Below, one piece after another: positions 15,855-24,949 of a DNA stretch of 64,000 nucleotides; within the stretch, counting starts at the first letter, position 1; the number at the start of each line of letters is the position of its first letter. The position numbers were made by a program, and so were the translations under genes. The notes below the pieces were generated by a model that saw only the letters and a program-made list of their open reading frames with translations, was not told the DNA's origin and made no database searches. The stretch spans positions 124,001 to 188,000 of the forward strand of contig CAWFFV010000013.1 in the NCBI GenBank assembly GCA_963814985.1. Direction: 5' to 3'. Origin of the DNA: CAWFFV01 sp963814985. GTDB lineage: Bacteria; Chloroflexota; Ktedonobacteria; Ktedonobacterales; Ktedonobacteraceae.

Positions 15855-16950
15855 TTACTCCATTGCTGCTGCATTGCGCATCCACATCTCAGCGGGGTGA
15901 TCTTGCATAAAACCTGCTCCCCCCATGATCTGAATAGCATCTATCGTCGCAGATTGTCCAATTTTGAGAGCTTGATGTTGTGCCGCTTCAACATCGCAAA
16001 TAAGTATCCCAGACTCAACATCACGATCCCAATTTATTGCCGCATTCCATAACAGCAAACGCGCTGCATCGAGCTTCATTGCGGTCTCAGCAATCATAAA
16101 AGCAATGCCCTGATAAGAGACAATGGGGCGACCAAAGGCTACCCGCTCTCTGGCATAATCGCTGGCGTATTCAAGGGCAGCACGAGCAGTACCACACAGT
16201 ACACCAGTACGCAAGATGTTGTAGAGAGTAGCAGCACGTACCACATTCTTGCCAGGCCTCCCCAACATAGCGGAGGCGGAAACAACAGCATCATTAAACA
16301 TATAGGACGCGCTGGGAGCGGATATCAGCCCTAATTTTTGCACATCATGCATGGATCTGCATACCATCAACATGGGTAGGAAGGAGAAAGGCACACAATC
16401 CTTCAGGCCCGGTTGTCCCCTCCAGGCGGAATAGTACTACGCGAGGATTAGACTGCCCACCATGGATAACATTGCGCTTTGTCCCATTAAGAATATAGTT
16501 TTCACCATCTCTACGAGCCGTTGCACTGATATCCGCTAAAGAATAGCCACCTGTACGCTCGGCAAAGGCCAGGCTACCACGGCAAGTGCTGCCTTCACGC
16601 TCATCACAGAAAGGAGGGATATATAGTTCTTGCTGATGTTCATCTCCCACCAGGGCAACAGCCAGAGGTCCCGCCAGAGAGCCAAGAATATTCATAGCCA
16701 AACCACCATCGCCAAAACCCAGTTCTTCAGCAATGAGAGCATAGGTCAGGGCTACGATATTGCCGGAACCGCCATATGTTTCAGGGAAGGGAGTGGTGAG
16801 GCCGGTTTGAGCAAGCTTTTGCATCAATGTAGATGAAATATCGCCTCTCTTCTCGGCAGAGCGCCCCTGTGGACGTAGCTGTTCAACAGCCACACTATGC
16901 GCCAGGTGACGTATCTCTTCCTGCTCTTCCGTTGGCAAGAAATAGAGCAT
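15855..16950 (-). pseudogene. acyl-CoA dehydrogenase, frameshifted
   Basis: Second acyl-CoA dehydrogenase, about 364 residues when rejoined. The N-terminal helical domain and central beta domain (SLAFAERTGGYSLADI, ILNGTKRNVIHGG, CAFLLPTHVDGMQI) are in one frame. The C-terminal domain (KLGLISAPSASYMFND, YARERVAFGRPIVSYQG, IQIMGGAGFMQDHPAEMWMRNAAAM) is in the next. At 16345-16352 the tetramer CATG is tandemly repeated; removing one copy restores a single frame (...MQIHDVQKLG...). Net shift is +1. The first gene of the operon with the acyl-CoA dehydrogenase at 14672-15848; the spacing is 6 bases. The short C-terminus ends soon after the flavin-binding region. Confidence 0.87.
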
Positions 16951-17064
16951 GCAACGACATCCTTTCGATACTCCCTAGAGAGCAATATTCTTTTGTATCA
17001 GTAATTGTACGTGATTGCTGAAATTTTTGCCAGAGGAAACATATGCTGTAATATAACCCACAAG

Positions 17065-17090
17065 GCCCTTCTACAGCATAGTAGAAGGGC
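17065..17090 (-). terminator. hairpin downstream of GxGYxYP gene
   Basis: GCCCTTCTAC (17065-17074), loop AGCATA, GTAGAAGGGC (17081-17090): perfect 10-bp stem, 37 bases after the stop of the minus-strand gene. The T tract is weak, so it may act as a terminator or as mRNA 3' protection. Confidence 0.55.
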
Positions 17091-17126
17091 TTGAGGAGAA
17101 TGCAACGACTAAAGGTTCTCAAGCTC

Positions 17127-18725
17127 TTATGAAGCGGTTCGTGCCAGCATTGCTAACAACGTTCCAGGTAAGACAATCTCATACCCACAGTCAAGTTGTT
17201 GGATGATCTGTTTAAGATCAGAGGGTGTGATCGACCAGGCAAGCAGGTAAATGTTCAAGAAGAGTGGACGCTGGGAATGATGGTTGGCAGCATGCTTAAT
17301 TAATTTGACCGCTTCACTCACACTCCCAGCAAGACCAAGATTATGATATAGCGGCACACCTTTCACTGACTTCCAACTGATCTTGCGCAATCCGGCACCG
17401 CTGAGTATACCGCGCACTCCAAAAGAGGCCAGTTCTTGCACAAAATACTGTTGTCTCCCCTTATCCATAAAGATCATGCCCGTATGTCTGATACTGGAGA
17501 GCAAAGGCAATCCCGAACTCTGCCAGAAATCAGTATCCAGCACTTCAAGTGTCGTCAAGTTCATCGCTTGCATAAGCTGACCTGTCCTCTGGAGAAAGAG
17601 TCCTACGCTTTCGTCAGGCCAATGTGAGGGGAAGATATAGCCAGCACCGCTGGGACCTGCAATCAGTTCATCGTTGGGTGTCGCAGTACTCATATAGTAT
17701 TGAGCAAGTGCAGGCGCAGCTTGCATAAGCACTGGTGAGATTGTCCAACCGATAGGAAAAGAACCACGAGCACTATCACGCCAGATCTTTGCCATACGAT
17801 GCAGACAGTACTGTAGATTATCACCATCGCTTATCGTGAAAGAGACATAGATTTTGTTTTCTATTGTTGGTATTTCGGTTGTTTGCAGCACTGGCGGGAC
17901 AATAGGTGTTTGTGGTTGGATGGCAGTCCATACCTCCATATTGACAAAGTGGTCCGTGGCAAGGACAGCGATCGCGGCTCTGGAAGTCAGGCAAACTCCA
18001 CTGCTCTCGTCAGCGAACCAGCCAAGATGAGTTGTTCCTGGTTGGAATGCACTCAGGATCTGTTGCATAAGACTGCGCTCTGAGAGTAATCCAACGCTAA
18101 AGTCGGACAGGTACTTGCGTGAGTCAAGCCAGTAGATAAAGGTGCGCGTAGCAACCAGGAATGAGCGTAAACCTGTGATAGTAGTAGGATCAAGGCCTGC
18201 TACAAAATGCGCTGTTGCACCAACAAGCAGATTCTGTTGTGCCCAGGAATAGGCCTGTAAACGTGTATCCCAGTGAAAGTTTTGCAGGTCCACCAGCACA
18301 CGTAAATTATGTGCATCTTGCAGGGCCTGGGCCTGTGCAGGAGAAACGACAATGCCATCGCGTTGCCCAGCCAGCATTGTAGCGATGTTCACGGTATCAG
18401 TCAGTTTAGGATCATAAATAATTAAGCCCTGGAAGCTATGACTATAGGTCGTAAGAAGAGCCTCTATCAGGTTCTGGTTAGTCACAGATGGAGTATGCTG
18501 TGGAATAGAGCTACCACAAGTCTTTAGCCAGAAAATGTCGTCATCACCAGTAATCAGATAGACCTGAGGTTGTGGCCGATTGATAATACCTGCCATAATT
18601 GTGGCAGTAAGTTGGACATCATGCGGGAATTTGCGTAGATCATAAAGAGCAAGGTGTTGTGTTGCTTGAAACGCTGGTACTATCCTTCCAGTAGACCAAT
18701 CAAGACCTGATACCTCATGGCTCAT
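17127..18725 (-). CDS. GxGYxYP-family putative glycoside hydrolase
   Basis: 532 residues. The C-terminal half carries the name-giving motif as GPSGAGYIFPSHWP, together with FTISDGDNLQYC and the WTISP stretch typical of the GxGYxYP family, which is proposed to be carbohydrate-active. The N-terminal half (Pro/Gln-rich; begins at a conserved LYDLRKFP) matches the family's N-terminal module. No signal peptide is seen, unlike many secreted members. The substrate is unknown. It is divergent from the acyl-CoA synthetase gene with a 226-base intergenic region, and both promoters must lie there. Confidence 0.82.
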   Translation of the reverse strand: MSHEVSGLDWSTGRIVPAFQATQHLALYDLRKFPHDVQLTATIMAGIINRPQPQVYLITGDDDIFWLKTCGSSIPQHTPSVTNQNLIEALLTTYSHSFQGLIIYDPKLTDTVNIATMLAGQRDGIVVSPAQAQALQDAHNLRVLVDLQNFHWDTRLQAYSWAQQNLLVGATAHFVAGLDPTTITGLRSFLVATRTFIYWLDSRKYLSDFSVGLLSERSLMQQILSAFQPGTTHLGWFADESSGVCLTSRAAIAVLATDHFVNMEVWTAIQPQTPIVPPVLQTTEIPTIENKIYVSFTISDGDNLQYCLHRMAKIWRDSARGSFPIGWTISPVLMQAAPALAQYYMSTATPNDELIAGPSGAGYIFPSHWPDESVGLFLQRTGQLMQAMNLTTLEVLDTDFWQSSGLPLLSSIRHTGMIFMDKGRQQYFVQELASFGVRGILSGAGLRKISWKSVKGVPLYHNLGLAGSVSEAVKLIKHAANHHSQRPLFLNIYLLAWSITPSDLKQIIQQLDCGYEIVLPGTLLAMLARTAS

Positions 18726-18951
18726 AAATTACTCCCCTCCAGCCAATACATACATATGTACAGACCTATTGTAGCATCAATCGCTCATTCTGCTTAAAAG
18801 GAACTTCCGACTTGACCTCACAATATATTCTAGAGTATGCTACATTGCACAAACAGCGTGGTATACAGCGTAAGGTTGCTCCGCGCTCATCCGGTGCCCT
18901 ATCTTCTTCTGAATAGCTCATAGTTGAGTTGAGACAGAAAGGACTCCTGGC

Positions 18952-20574
18952 ATGTCAAAAAAAATGGTTACACCCGAACTATTCCGTCTACCAGTAGATT
19001 TCCCCGATGTTCCTTATGATCATCTGGTACGGATAGCGGCAGAACGCACTCCTGATCGTCCAGCCATCGTTTATAACAATCTCGTCTGGACCTACCGCGA
19101 AGTAATCTCGATGATTAACTGCATTGCCAACGGTCTGCATGATCTAGGACTAAAAAAAGGTGACCGACTCTGTCTGTTCACGGCCAATCGCCCTGAGTAC
19201 ACCGTTACCTTTATTGCTGCCGCCTCAATTGGAGTTGTGGTCAGCCCGATGAATCCAGGCTACAAGGAACGCGAAATTAGCTATCAGCTTGAGAACTCAG
19301 AGGCAAATGCAATCCTTATCCAGCGTGATCTGCTGCCAATACTACAACAGGTCCTGGGACTAAAGTCGTTTCCCAACCTCAAACATATTCTGGTAACTGG
19401 CGATACAGTACCAGAAGAGATGCCAGAAGCTCTACCATTAGCGACCTTGATGCGCCGCTCATCACCACAACGTCCAGGACATGTAGAGATCAGTGGTGAC
19501 GATCTGCTAGCACTCCCCTACTCATCCGGTACCACAGGTTTTCCCAAAGGCACTCTACTCACCCATCGTAATATGACCACGAACAACCTCCAGTTTATCA
19601 CTGCACTGCGTACCAACTTTACTGATGTAGCCCTCATCTTCCTGCCATTCTACCATATCTACGGAGTTATGCTGACAGGTGGCTTCCTGGCATGTGGCGG
19701 CACACAGGTCCTGATGGAACGTTTTGATCTCTTACAATCACTGGACTTATGCGAGAAATATGGAGTAACATACTATTTTGCAGTACCACCAATTATTCTG
19801 GCCCTGGCTAATGCTCCCGTCGATCTCAGCAAGATGAAGAGTGTCAAATGTGTCTTCTCAGGTGCAGCTCCTCTACCAATGGACCCGGCCCATAGACTCC
19901 AGGAGAAAACCGGCGTTCACGTTGTACAGGGCTATGGTATGACAGAAGCCTCTCCACTGACACACGCACAGCCTGGTGATCCCTCTCTCACACGTCTGGA
20001 GAGTGTGGGTATGCCTGTACACAATACAGAGCAGAAGATTGTGGATATTGAGACAGGTGAACGCGAACTCCCTGTTGGTGAAGATGGTGAGATCATCATT
20101 CGCGGCCCACAGATCATGCAGGGCTATTGGAAAGCACCGGAAGAAACTGCCAGAGCTCTGCGCGATGGTTGGCTCCATACAGGTGATATTGGCCATGTCG
20201 ATGCTGACGGTTATACTTATGTCGTAGATCGTAAGAAGGAAATGATTAAGTATAAAGGGTTTGGTGTCGCTCCTGCTGAACTGGAATCATTGCTGCTGGA
20301 ACACCCGGCGGTGTTGGACTCTGCGGTCATTGGCGTGCCTGATGATGAAGCGGGTGAACTGATTAAAGGTCTTGTGGTTATTCGCAAGGGTCACGAGGTT
20401 TCGCCCGAAGAGATTATTGCCTTTGCGAACGGCAAACTGGCAGGTTACAAGCGCATTCATATTGTAGAGTTCATCGACGTAATTCCTAAGACTGCTTCAG
20501 GGAAAATTCTCCGCCGTACTCTGAAAGAGCGCGAAAAGACATTAGGCCTCACACATGATAAGCCATCCCAGTAA
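18952..20574 (+). CDS. acyl-CoA synthetase (AMP-forming), class I adenylating enzyme
   Basis: Activates a carboxylic acid, probably a fatty acid, to the acyl-CoA via an acyl-AMP. 540 residues with all ANL motifs: P-loop YSSGTTGFPKGTLLTHRN (about 189-206), A4 region FYHIYG, A5 GYGMTEASP, A7 WLHTGDIG, A8 DRKKEMIKYKGFGVAP and catalytic Lys in PKTASGKILRR near the C-terminus. It resembles long-chain acyl-CoA and 4-coumarate-CoA ligases; substrate cannot be fixed by eye. AAAGGA precedes the ATG. The TAA stop lies in the GTAACT end of a family-A repeat. It fits with the acyl-CoA dehydrogenases nearby as fatty-acid degradation. Confidence 0.93.
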   Translation: MSKKMVTPELFRLPVDFPDVPYDHLVRIAAERTPDRPAIVYNNLVWTYREVISMINCIANGLHDLGLKKGDRLCLFTANRPEYTVTFIAAASIGVVVSPMNPGYKEREISYQLENSEANAILIQRDLLPILQQVLGLKSFPNLKHILVTGDTVPEEMPEALPLATLMRRSSPQRPGHVEISGDDLLALPYSSGTTGFPKGTLLTHRNMTTNNLQFITALRTNFTDVALIFLPFYHIYGVMLTGGFLACGGTQVLMERFDLLQSLDLCEKYGVTYYFAVPPIILALANAPVDLSKMKSVKCVFSGAAPLPMDPAHRLQEKTGVHVVQGYGMTEASPLTHAQPGDPSLTRLESVGMPVHNTEQKIVDIETGERELPVGEDGEIIIRGPQIMQGYWKAPEETARALRDGWLHTGDIGHVDADGYTYVVDRKKEMIKYKGFGVAPAELESLLLEHPAVLDSAVIGVPDDEAGELIKGLVVIRKGHEVSPEEIIAFANGKLAGYKRIHIVEFIDVIPKTASGKILRRTLKEREKTLGLTHDKPSQ

Positions 20575-20730
20575 CTCCTCAGGTATGCTTTTCCTGATTC
20601 CTCACTGCCTGCGGCAGTTCGCAGGCCGTTTTTATATGGATGTGAGGTTTGCAGTCTCAGATTGCAAACCTCACATCCATATAAAAACAAAGCGAGCCAC
20701 CGCCGGTGGTGAGGGAGCCTGAAGAGCCAA
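20571..20730. repeat. family-A cloverleaf repeat, copy A1
   Basis: Starts with GTAACT at the stop codon of the acyl-CoA synthetase. Conserved frame: CTGATTCCTCA, small hairpin, TTCGCAGG, long hairpin, GCGAGCCACC...GGTGGTGAGG, CCTGA. The central hairpin is a perfect 26-bp stem (20628-20653 with 20663-20688, loop of 9) whose sequence differs from other copies except near base (TTTTTAT) and apex (TTTGCA). Confidence 0.85.
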
Positions 20731-20757
20731 CGAGATGATTCAATATTGCCTATCACA

Positions 20758-21724
20758 TTACAAGCCAACTAAGAATAAACCTCGCGCCATCGCTTCACCG
20801 GCAAGGGTGCAGACAACAACGAGATAGAGCATTCCTGTTGCAGACTGGAATGAACGGTCTCGAATCAGTTTCCAGGACAATCCACCAAGCACTAACGGCA
20901 TGATAAATCCCACCAGAATACGAATCCAGCCGATGGCATCCGTACTCAGAGGTGTGATAACGGGTGCATCTGCTGGTTTGATCTGGTCTCCAGGTGGAGT
21001 GGCTGAGATGGTTGTGGCCAGCGGTATGTCCCGCCGGTATAGTGGCAGCGTGAATGGTACTTGGGCCAGCAGTGGCAACAAAGAGGATCTGGGCAAGGAT
21101 TGCAATCAACACAAGGGTGGTAGAAAATTGCAGCGGTTTCTCCGAGAGAGCCGGTGTGACAAGATACCAATGACCAAGCCACATAGCAGTCATAACTCCA
21201 CCAAGAGCAAAGGCCGCGGCAAAGAAACCTGCAACGGTAAAGATACCTCCGAAGTTTGCAGAAGCCAGGGGACGATAAATCATCGCCATCACAAAGAGCG
21301 TTGCCAGACCAGCAGCGACGGTGAGGCCTCCACTGACCAGACGTAAGAGACGTAGCTTCGATGTACGTGTCTCTTTGGCCTCTGTATTCTCTTCCTCCTG
21401 CTGGCTCTGTACCCCTGCGCTGCGATCAAACAAGAGCAACACGTTATAAGGGATCATCAACACAAAGAAGAGTAGCAGAGGAAGTGTCTGATATCCTATC
21501 CAGGCTTTATCAAGTTGGGTAAAGGTGCTCAAAAGTTCCGGCGTTGAATAATTTTGCTGGAACAGATAGGTCAGACCTGTCAAGCCTAAATAGATAAGGG
21601 CATAGGAGACAAGGAAGCCTCGCTTGACTTCGTTGCGCCAGTCGAGCAGAACAAGTACGCTAAATGAGCCTATCGAGACTTCCGTCATAATAATGAACAG
21701 GACAAGTGGTAATGTTTGTAGCAT
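20758..21724 (-). pseudogene. polytopic membrane protein, frameshifted (+1)
   Basis: About 320 residues and eight hydrophobic segments when two frames are joined. Frame 1 (from 21724) gives six or seven segments up to AILAQILFVATAG. The plausible end, with two more (WIRILVGFIMPLVLGGLSW, CTLAGEAMARGLFLVGL), is in the +1 frame ending at 20758, while frame 1 becomes a hydrophilic, Cys/Arg-rich nonsense tail. The crossover lies between about 21110 and 20950. The layout and the last GEAMARGLF stretch weakly recall membrane anchors of molybdopterin oxidoreductases (DmsC/NrfD type), but no oxidoreductase is nearby and I would not name it. Confidence 0.65.
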
Positions 21725-22305
21725 GCTATCTTGTTATCCTTTGGTTTGCGTCTATCAGTGCATAAATAGGAAATGGACCCTTTCCACTCACGACAGATTA
21801 TACATCTGTTCAAGGAGAAAAACAAACGAAATTTTGTTGCGATAGCATGATCTATCGTTCGGCTTCTCATGGGGTTTTATGCCATTTTTGTAGGTCATGA
21901 TTGATGGGCCTATAGGGGTGTTCCTGGCTTGAATTTGGGGGCCTACACGGACAGATTATTGATTGTTGGATTTCTGGCTCGAAGAAATTTGTTTACGCTG
22001 TTTTTCTCTTGTCGTTTGCTATATTTCGCGCTTTTTCTGGAAAAGCAACAATTCCTGACAAAAGACTCATAAACACTTTCCGAGGGTCTCGGGAATGATG
22101 GGCTTGAGCTGAGACTCTCGGAGCACTCTAGAAGCGGCGCGACGAGGAAATAGGGGTTCTGCCAAAAACCCCAGGCTAGCTCCCCTCATAGAAAACAACC
22201 CAGGGTTTTGGCAGAACCCATTTCTTCGGTAAAATATCTCCCCCCAAAAGAGATGCTCGGAAACCCTTGCATGAAGCGGCTTCCTGTGCTAGACTAGAAG
22301 GGTAG
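21725..22305. other. 580-base gene-free stretch
   Basis: No convincing coding sequence. The first 100 bases are the promoter side of the minus-strand membrane gene. A large inverted repeat lies at 22154-22219. The sequence otherwise looks like decayed DNA upstream of the group II intron. Confidence 0.5.
22154..22219. repeat. large inverted repeat (17-bp stem)
   Basis: GGGTTCTGCCAAAAACCC (22154-22171) pairs with GGGTTTTGGCAGAACCC (22203-22219) with one bulged A; flanking AAAT/ATTT extends the symmetry. The loop is about 31 bases. No gene ends close by, so a simple terminator role is not obvious; it may be an insertion-element remnant. Confidence 0.6.
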
Positions 22306-22975
22306 GTGCGCCGTTTCGGCGCTCATCGGATTATCTCACAGAGATAGGTGGTCGAGAGTTAACACCACTTAAGACGCCTGACCTACCTGGCGGGGAAACC
22401 CAAAGGGGAAAGCAGCATGTCAGGAAAGCGGCTAAACAGGAAGGTATGTACTGTGACGCGCCGCAAGTCTTGTGTGCATGAAACCCCGAAAGGGACAGAG
22501 GCTAAACCTGGATTGGCTGAACCTCAGCTTCCAACGGCAAAAACTAGTGCCTGTCGCAGCATATCTGAAGCGGCAACATCGCAATAACAGCCCTTGCTAC
22601 CCGGACTGCCAAAGACTCTCTACGGTGAGTACCCAGTAATGAATGGGGGAAGGAAGCGAACAAGGAGCCTAAACACACTCAACGTCCGATGAGCGTAAAT
22701 ACGGGATCACCTAACCCGCGAGAGCGGTAAGGTGGCAGAGTCACCGTAGTAGTCGTAGGAGTAACGACCTACCAGGGAGTGCCGGAAAGAGGCATACAGG
22801 GCAAAGGGTGACAGGAGAGACATTTCCGAACTGCATTGAGTTGGCAAGGCCGTGAGATGCGTAAGTCCTTCCTTATTCTGAATGCTATGAGATGCGCTCT
22901 CTGGAAAGCCGAGTGCGATTAACGTCGCCCGCTCGGTTTGGGAAAGGGGAGTTGGAAACGTGCTGATGACCAGAG
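22306..22975 (+). mobile_element. ORF-less group II intron
   Basis: The sequence begins with the canonical 5' end GTGCG (22306-22310) and continues as a long structured non-coding region with many short complementary stretches. Domain V is clear at 22907-22939: AGCCGAGTGCGATT...CGCCCGCTCGGTTT, with the AGC catalytic triad and CG bulge. No reverse transcriptase/maturase ORF lies between, and the distance from 5' end to domain V (about 600 bases) leaves no room for one. A typical domain VI and 3' boundary could not be placed exactly; about 22975 is an estimate. It would depend on a maturase supplied in trans. Confidence 0.75.
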
Positions 22976-23058
22976 TACGGGAACGGAGAGTGCCTGTTAC
23001 AATCTCTCTCGCCAGCCCTTTTGGAAACGAGGCAACGCGCTAGCTTCCTATTTCATCA

Positions 23059-23391
23059 GGCTAAATGCTTGATTAGACCCGTTGGGGATTGAAGCGCCTT
23101 TATAATCGCAGTTTTTGACCACCCAGCATAGGCTAAATGCTTGATTACACCCGTTGGGGATTGAAGCTAATGATTACCAATCCTGAGATAGACATTATCC
23201 CCCCAGGCTAAATGCTTGATTACACCCGTTGGGGATTGAAGCACCCAGAACGAAGCAATAGCAGACCAGGTAGTTGGCAGGCTAAATGCTTGATGAGACC
23301 CGTTGGGGATTGAAGCTTCCAGCTGACGGCAAAGCCATTTCCTCCGATGTGAAGGGCTAAATGCTTGATTTGACCCGTTGGAGGGTCGAAA
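23059..23391 (+). CRISPR. small CRISPR array, 5 repeats, 4 spacers
   Basis: Five 37-base repeats at 23059-23095, 23131-23167, 23206-23242, 23280-23316 and 23355-23391. They share GGCTAAATGCTTGAT, a variable triplet, then ACCCGTTGGGGATTGAAGC (in two units the triplet neighbourhood reads TAG or GAG). Spacers are 35, 38, 37 and 38 bases and all different. The last repeat is degenerate at its 3' end (GGAGGGTCGAAATC), which marks the distal end, so the leader is on the left, beside the group II intron. The ATTGAAGC end resembles the ATTGAAAC tags of type I/III repeats. No cas gene is in the window. Confidence 0.93.
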
Positions 23392-23402
23392 TCGCTCTAA
23401 AA

Positions 23403-23645
23403 TGGAATGCTTTTCTGGGAGAGAAGACTCAGAAATATGAGAGAATTCCATAAGCTGTGATGTCGAGATTGAGTGGCGATTAGTTACGAAAAAGACCTTT
23501 GTAGTGCCCGTTTTGTCTTTTGCCAGCAGGGTCAATGCTTGCGCCGGCGCTGAATGAATCGTCCTCTCGAATGCTGCTCTCTGAGGGAGAAATGCTTTTC
23601 TGAAAGAGAAGACTCAGAGTCAAGATCCCATGGAATGTGATTGTG
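23403..23645. repeat. pair of direct repeats after the CRISPR array
   Basis: AATGCTTTTCTG-RRA-GAGAAGACTCAGA occurs at about 23406-23433 and again at about 23590-23617; weaker similarity (GTGATGTC) continues behind both. The 185-base spacing and lack of an ORF suggest a duplicated fragment. Confidence 0.45.
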
Positions 23646-23672
23646 ATGTCTGGGTTGGCTGATCTTACCAAA

Positions 23673-24614
23673 TCAGTATTCTTTTGACGTATCGAAGTTT
23701 GCATGCCGCAGTTGCTCAAGCGTTTTCAAGTCGTCCAGAAATTCAGTCTGGCCCTGCTGTTCCTTTACCTCTAGTTTCTCCTGAAACTGCCGAATCACCT
23801 TAGAGATTGCCTTCTCCTGCATATCAAGAACATAGGCATCTTCTATTCTTTTTAGACCATAACCTTCTATAATATATAGTGGAGCCAGATAAAGTTTTTT
23901 TACCAGTGTACGCCCTTGCTCTGAGACAGCTTGTGCATAGATACGCTTAATCCGCTTCTCAGGATACTGTTCAACCCAAAAATCTGCAACCGCGTGAATG
24001 ATTCGATTGGCAAGTTCAGGGTAATCCGGATGTATCACAGCACTATTAGCAAGCAGTGTATATTCTCCAGGTTCATCATAGGTCAGTATCTCATGAGGAG
24101 TAATTTCCTTCTCATCTTTTTTGCCCATGAGAACGTCAAGGATAACAGGTTCGGGAAGCGGGATGAGTCCAATATAGCCGTAGCACGTCCGGCGGTCTCT
24201 TGCGTCAAACGCTCCCATAGAGATCTTTGGGTTTTTCCGACGCCAGGCCATGTATACTTCTGCGCTTGCAAGAAACATTTCATGATAAACGATCTGATCC
24301 AACACTAGCCCAGATGGTACATCTTCCGGTCGTACCCAGTCTAGTACCACATCGGGCGTGATTCGTTGCTGTATGCTCTCTTTGAATCGTTCTTTAGCCA
24401 GCGTAGCTGTATGATGTGCACTGCCTCTAGACTGTTGTATTGCTTCTTGAACTTGCTTTACTGGATATAAAGCACCTCTTATTCTTCCCTCTGGCAATAT
24501 CTTATCAATAATCTTTTCTTCTCTTACCTTGCGTCGAAATGTGGTTTCTGAGATTCCTGCTTTTATAAACTCTCTTACAGCTTCCTCAGACGTATAAAAA
24601 TCTTGTTCTCGCAT
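23673..24614 (-). CDS. HTH DNA-binding protein with acetyltransferase-like C-terminal domain
   Basis: About 313 residues. The N-terminus (YTSEEAVREFIKAGISETTFRRKVREE) looks like a winged or excisionase-type helix-turn-helix that reads a helix-turn-helix plus strand pair. The C-terminal 200 residues have a GNAT-like order (SAVIHPDYPELANRIIHAVADFW, then RIYAQAVSEQGRTLVKKLYLAPLY), but the acetyl-CoA loop is not clear, so enzymatic activity is uncertain. The start at 24614 has AAAGGTGG upstream; 24683 is also in frame but lacks a site. It stands alone between the CRISPR array and the small-gene cassette. It could be a regulator of either, on no evidence but position. Confidence 0.6.
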   Translation of the reverse strand: MREQDFYTSEEAVREFIKAGISETTFRRKVREEKIIDKILPEGRIRGALYPVKQVQEAIQQSRGSAHHTATLAKERFKESIQQRITPDVVLDWVRPEDVPSGLVLDQIVYHEMFLASAEVYMAWRRKNPKISMGAFDARDRRTCYGYIGLIPLPEPVILDVLMGKKDEKEITPHEILTYDEPGEYTLLANSAVIHPDYPELANRIIHAVADFWVEQYPEKRIKRIYAQAVSEQGRTLVKKLYLAPLYIIEGYGLKRIEDAYVLDMQEKAISKVIRQFQEKLEVKEQQGQTEFLDDLKTLEQLRHANFDTSKEY

Positions 24615-24949
24615 ACAGTTATTTCCCACCTTTAACTGTCTTTGGTCGCTATTTGGCTCTTCTACTAACGGATATTTTATCATCTATTTTTAATCGGCAC
24701 AATGAATGTTATTGACCCTTGACACAAACAAAAACGTCTGTTAAATTAACATCAAAGCTAAATACAACATTAAACAACTGTTAATAGCAGTTGTTTAGTT
24801 AGGGCAGGCAAGTTTTTCAGCAAAACATTGCGTTGATCCGCCAGACTATGAACTAAAACTATCAGGCACGAGGAGCATACCAGCGGCAGTTCAAGTAACT
24901 TGTCGGGTAAGAAGGGGCTATTGCCCCCTTGTGAAGTGGAGGAGATGAG
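24615..24949. other. divergent promoter region
   Basis: 335 bases separating the minus-strand HTH gene from the plus-strand cassette at 24950. AT-rich in the first half (24684-24790); I see no gene or stable RNA fold. Confidence 0.4.

Noticed and set aside
22306..23000. Maturase/reverse transcriptase gene inside the group II intron
   Set aside because: No open frame of sufficient length and no YADD motif between the 5' end and domain V.
23059..24614. A cas gene next to the CRISPR array
   Set aside because: The only gene beside the array is an HTH protein with a GNAT-like domain; no nuclease, Cas1 or Cas2 features.
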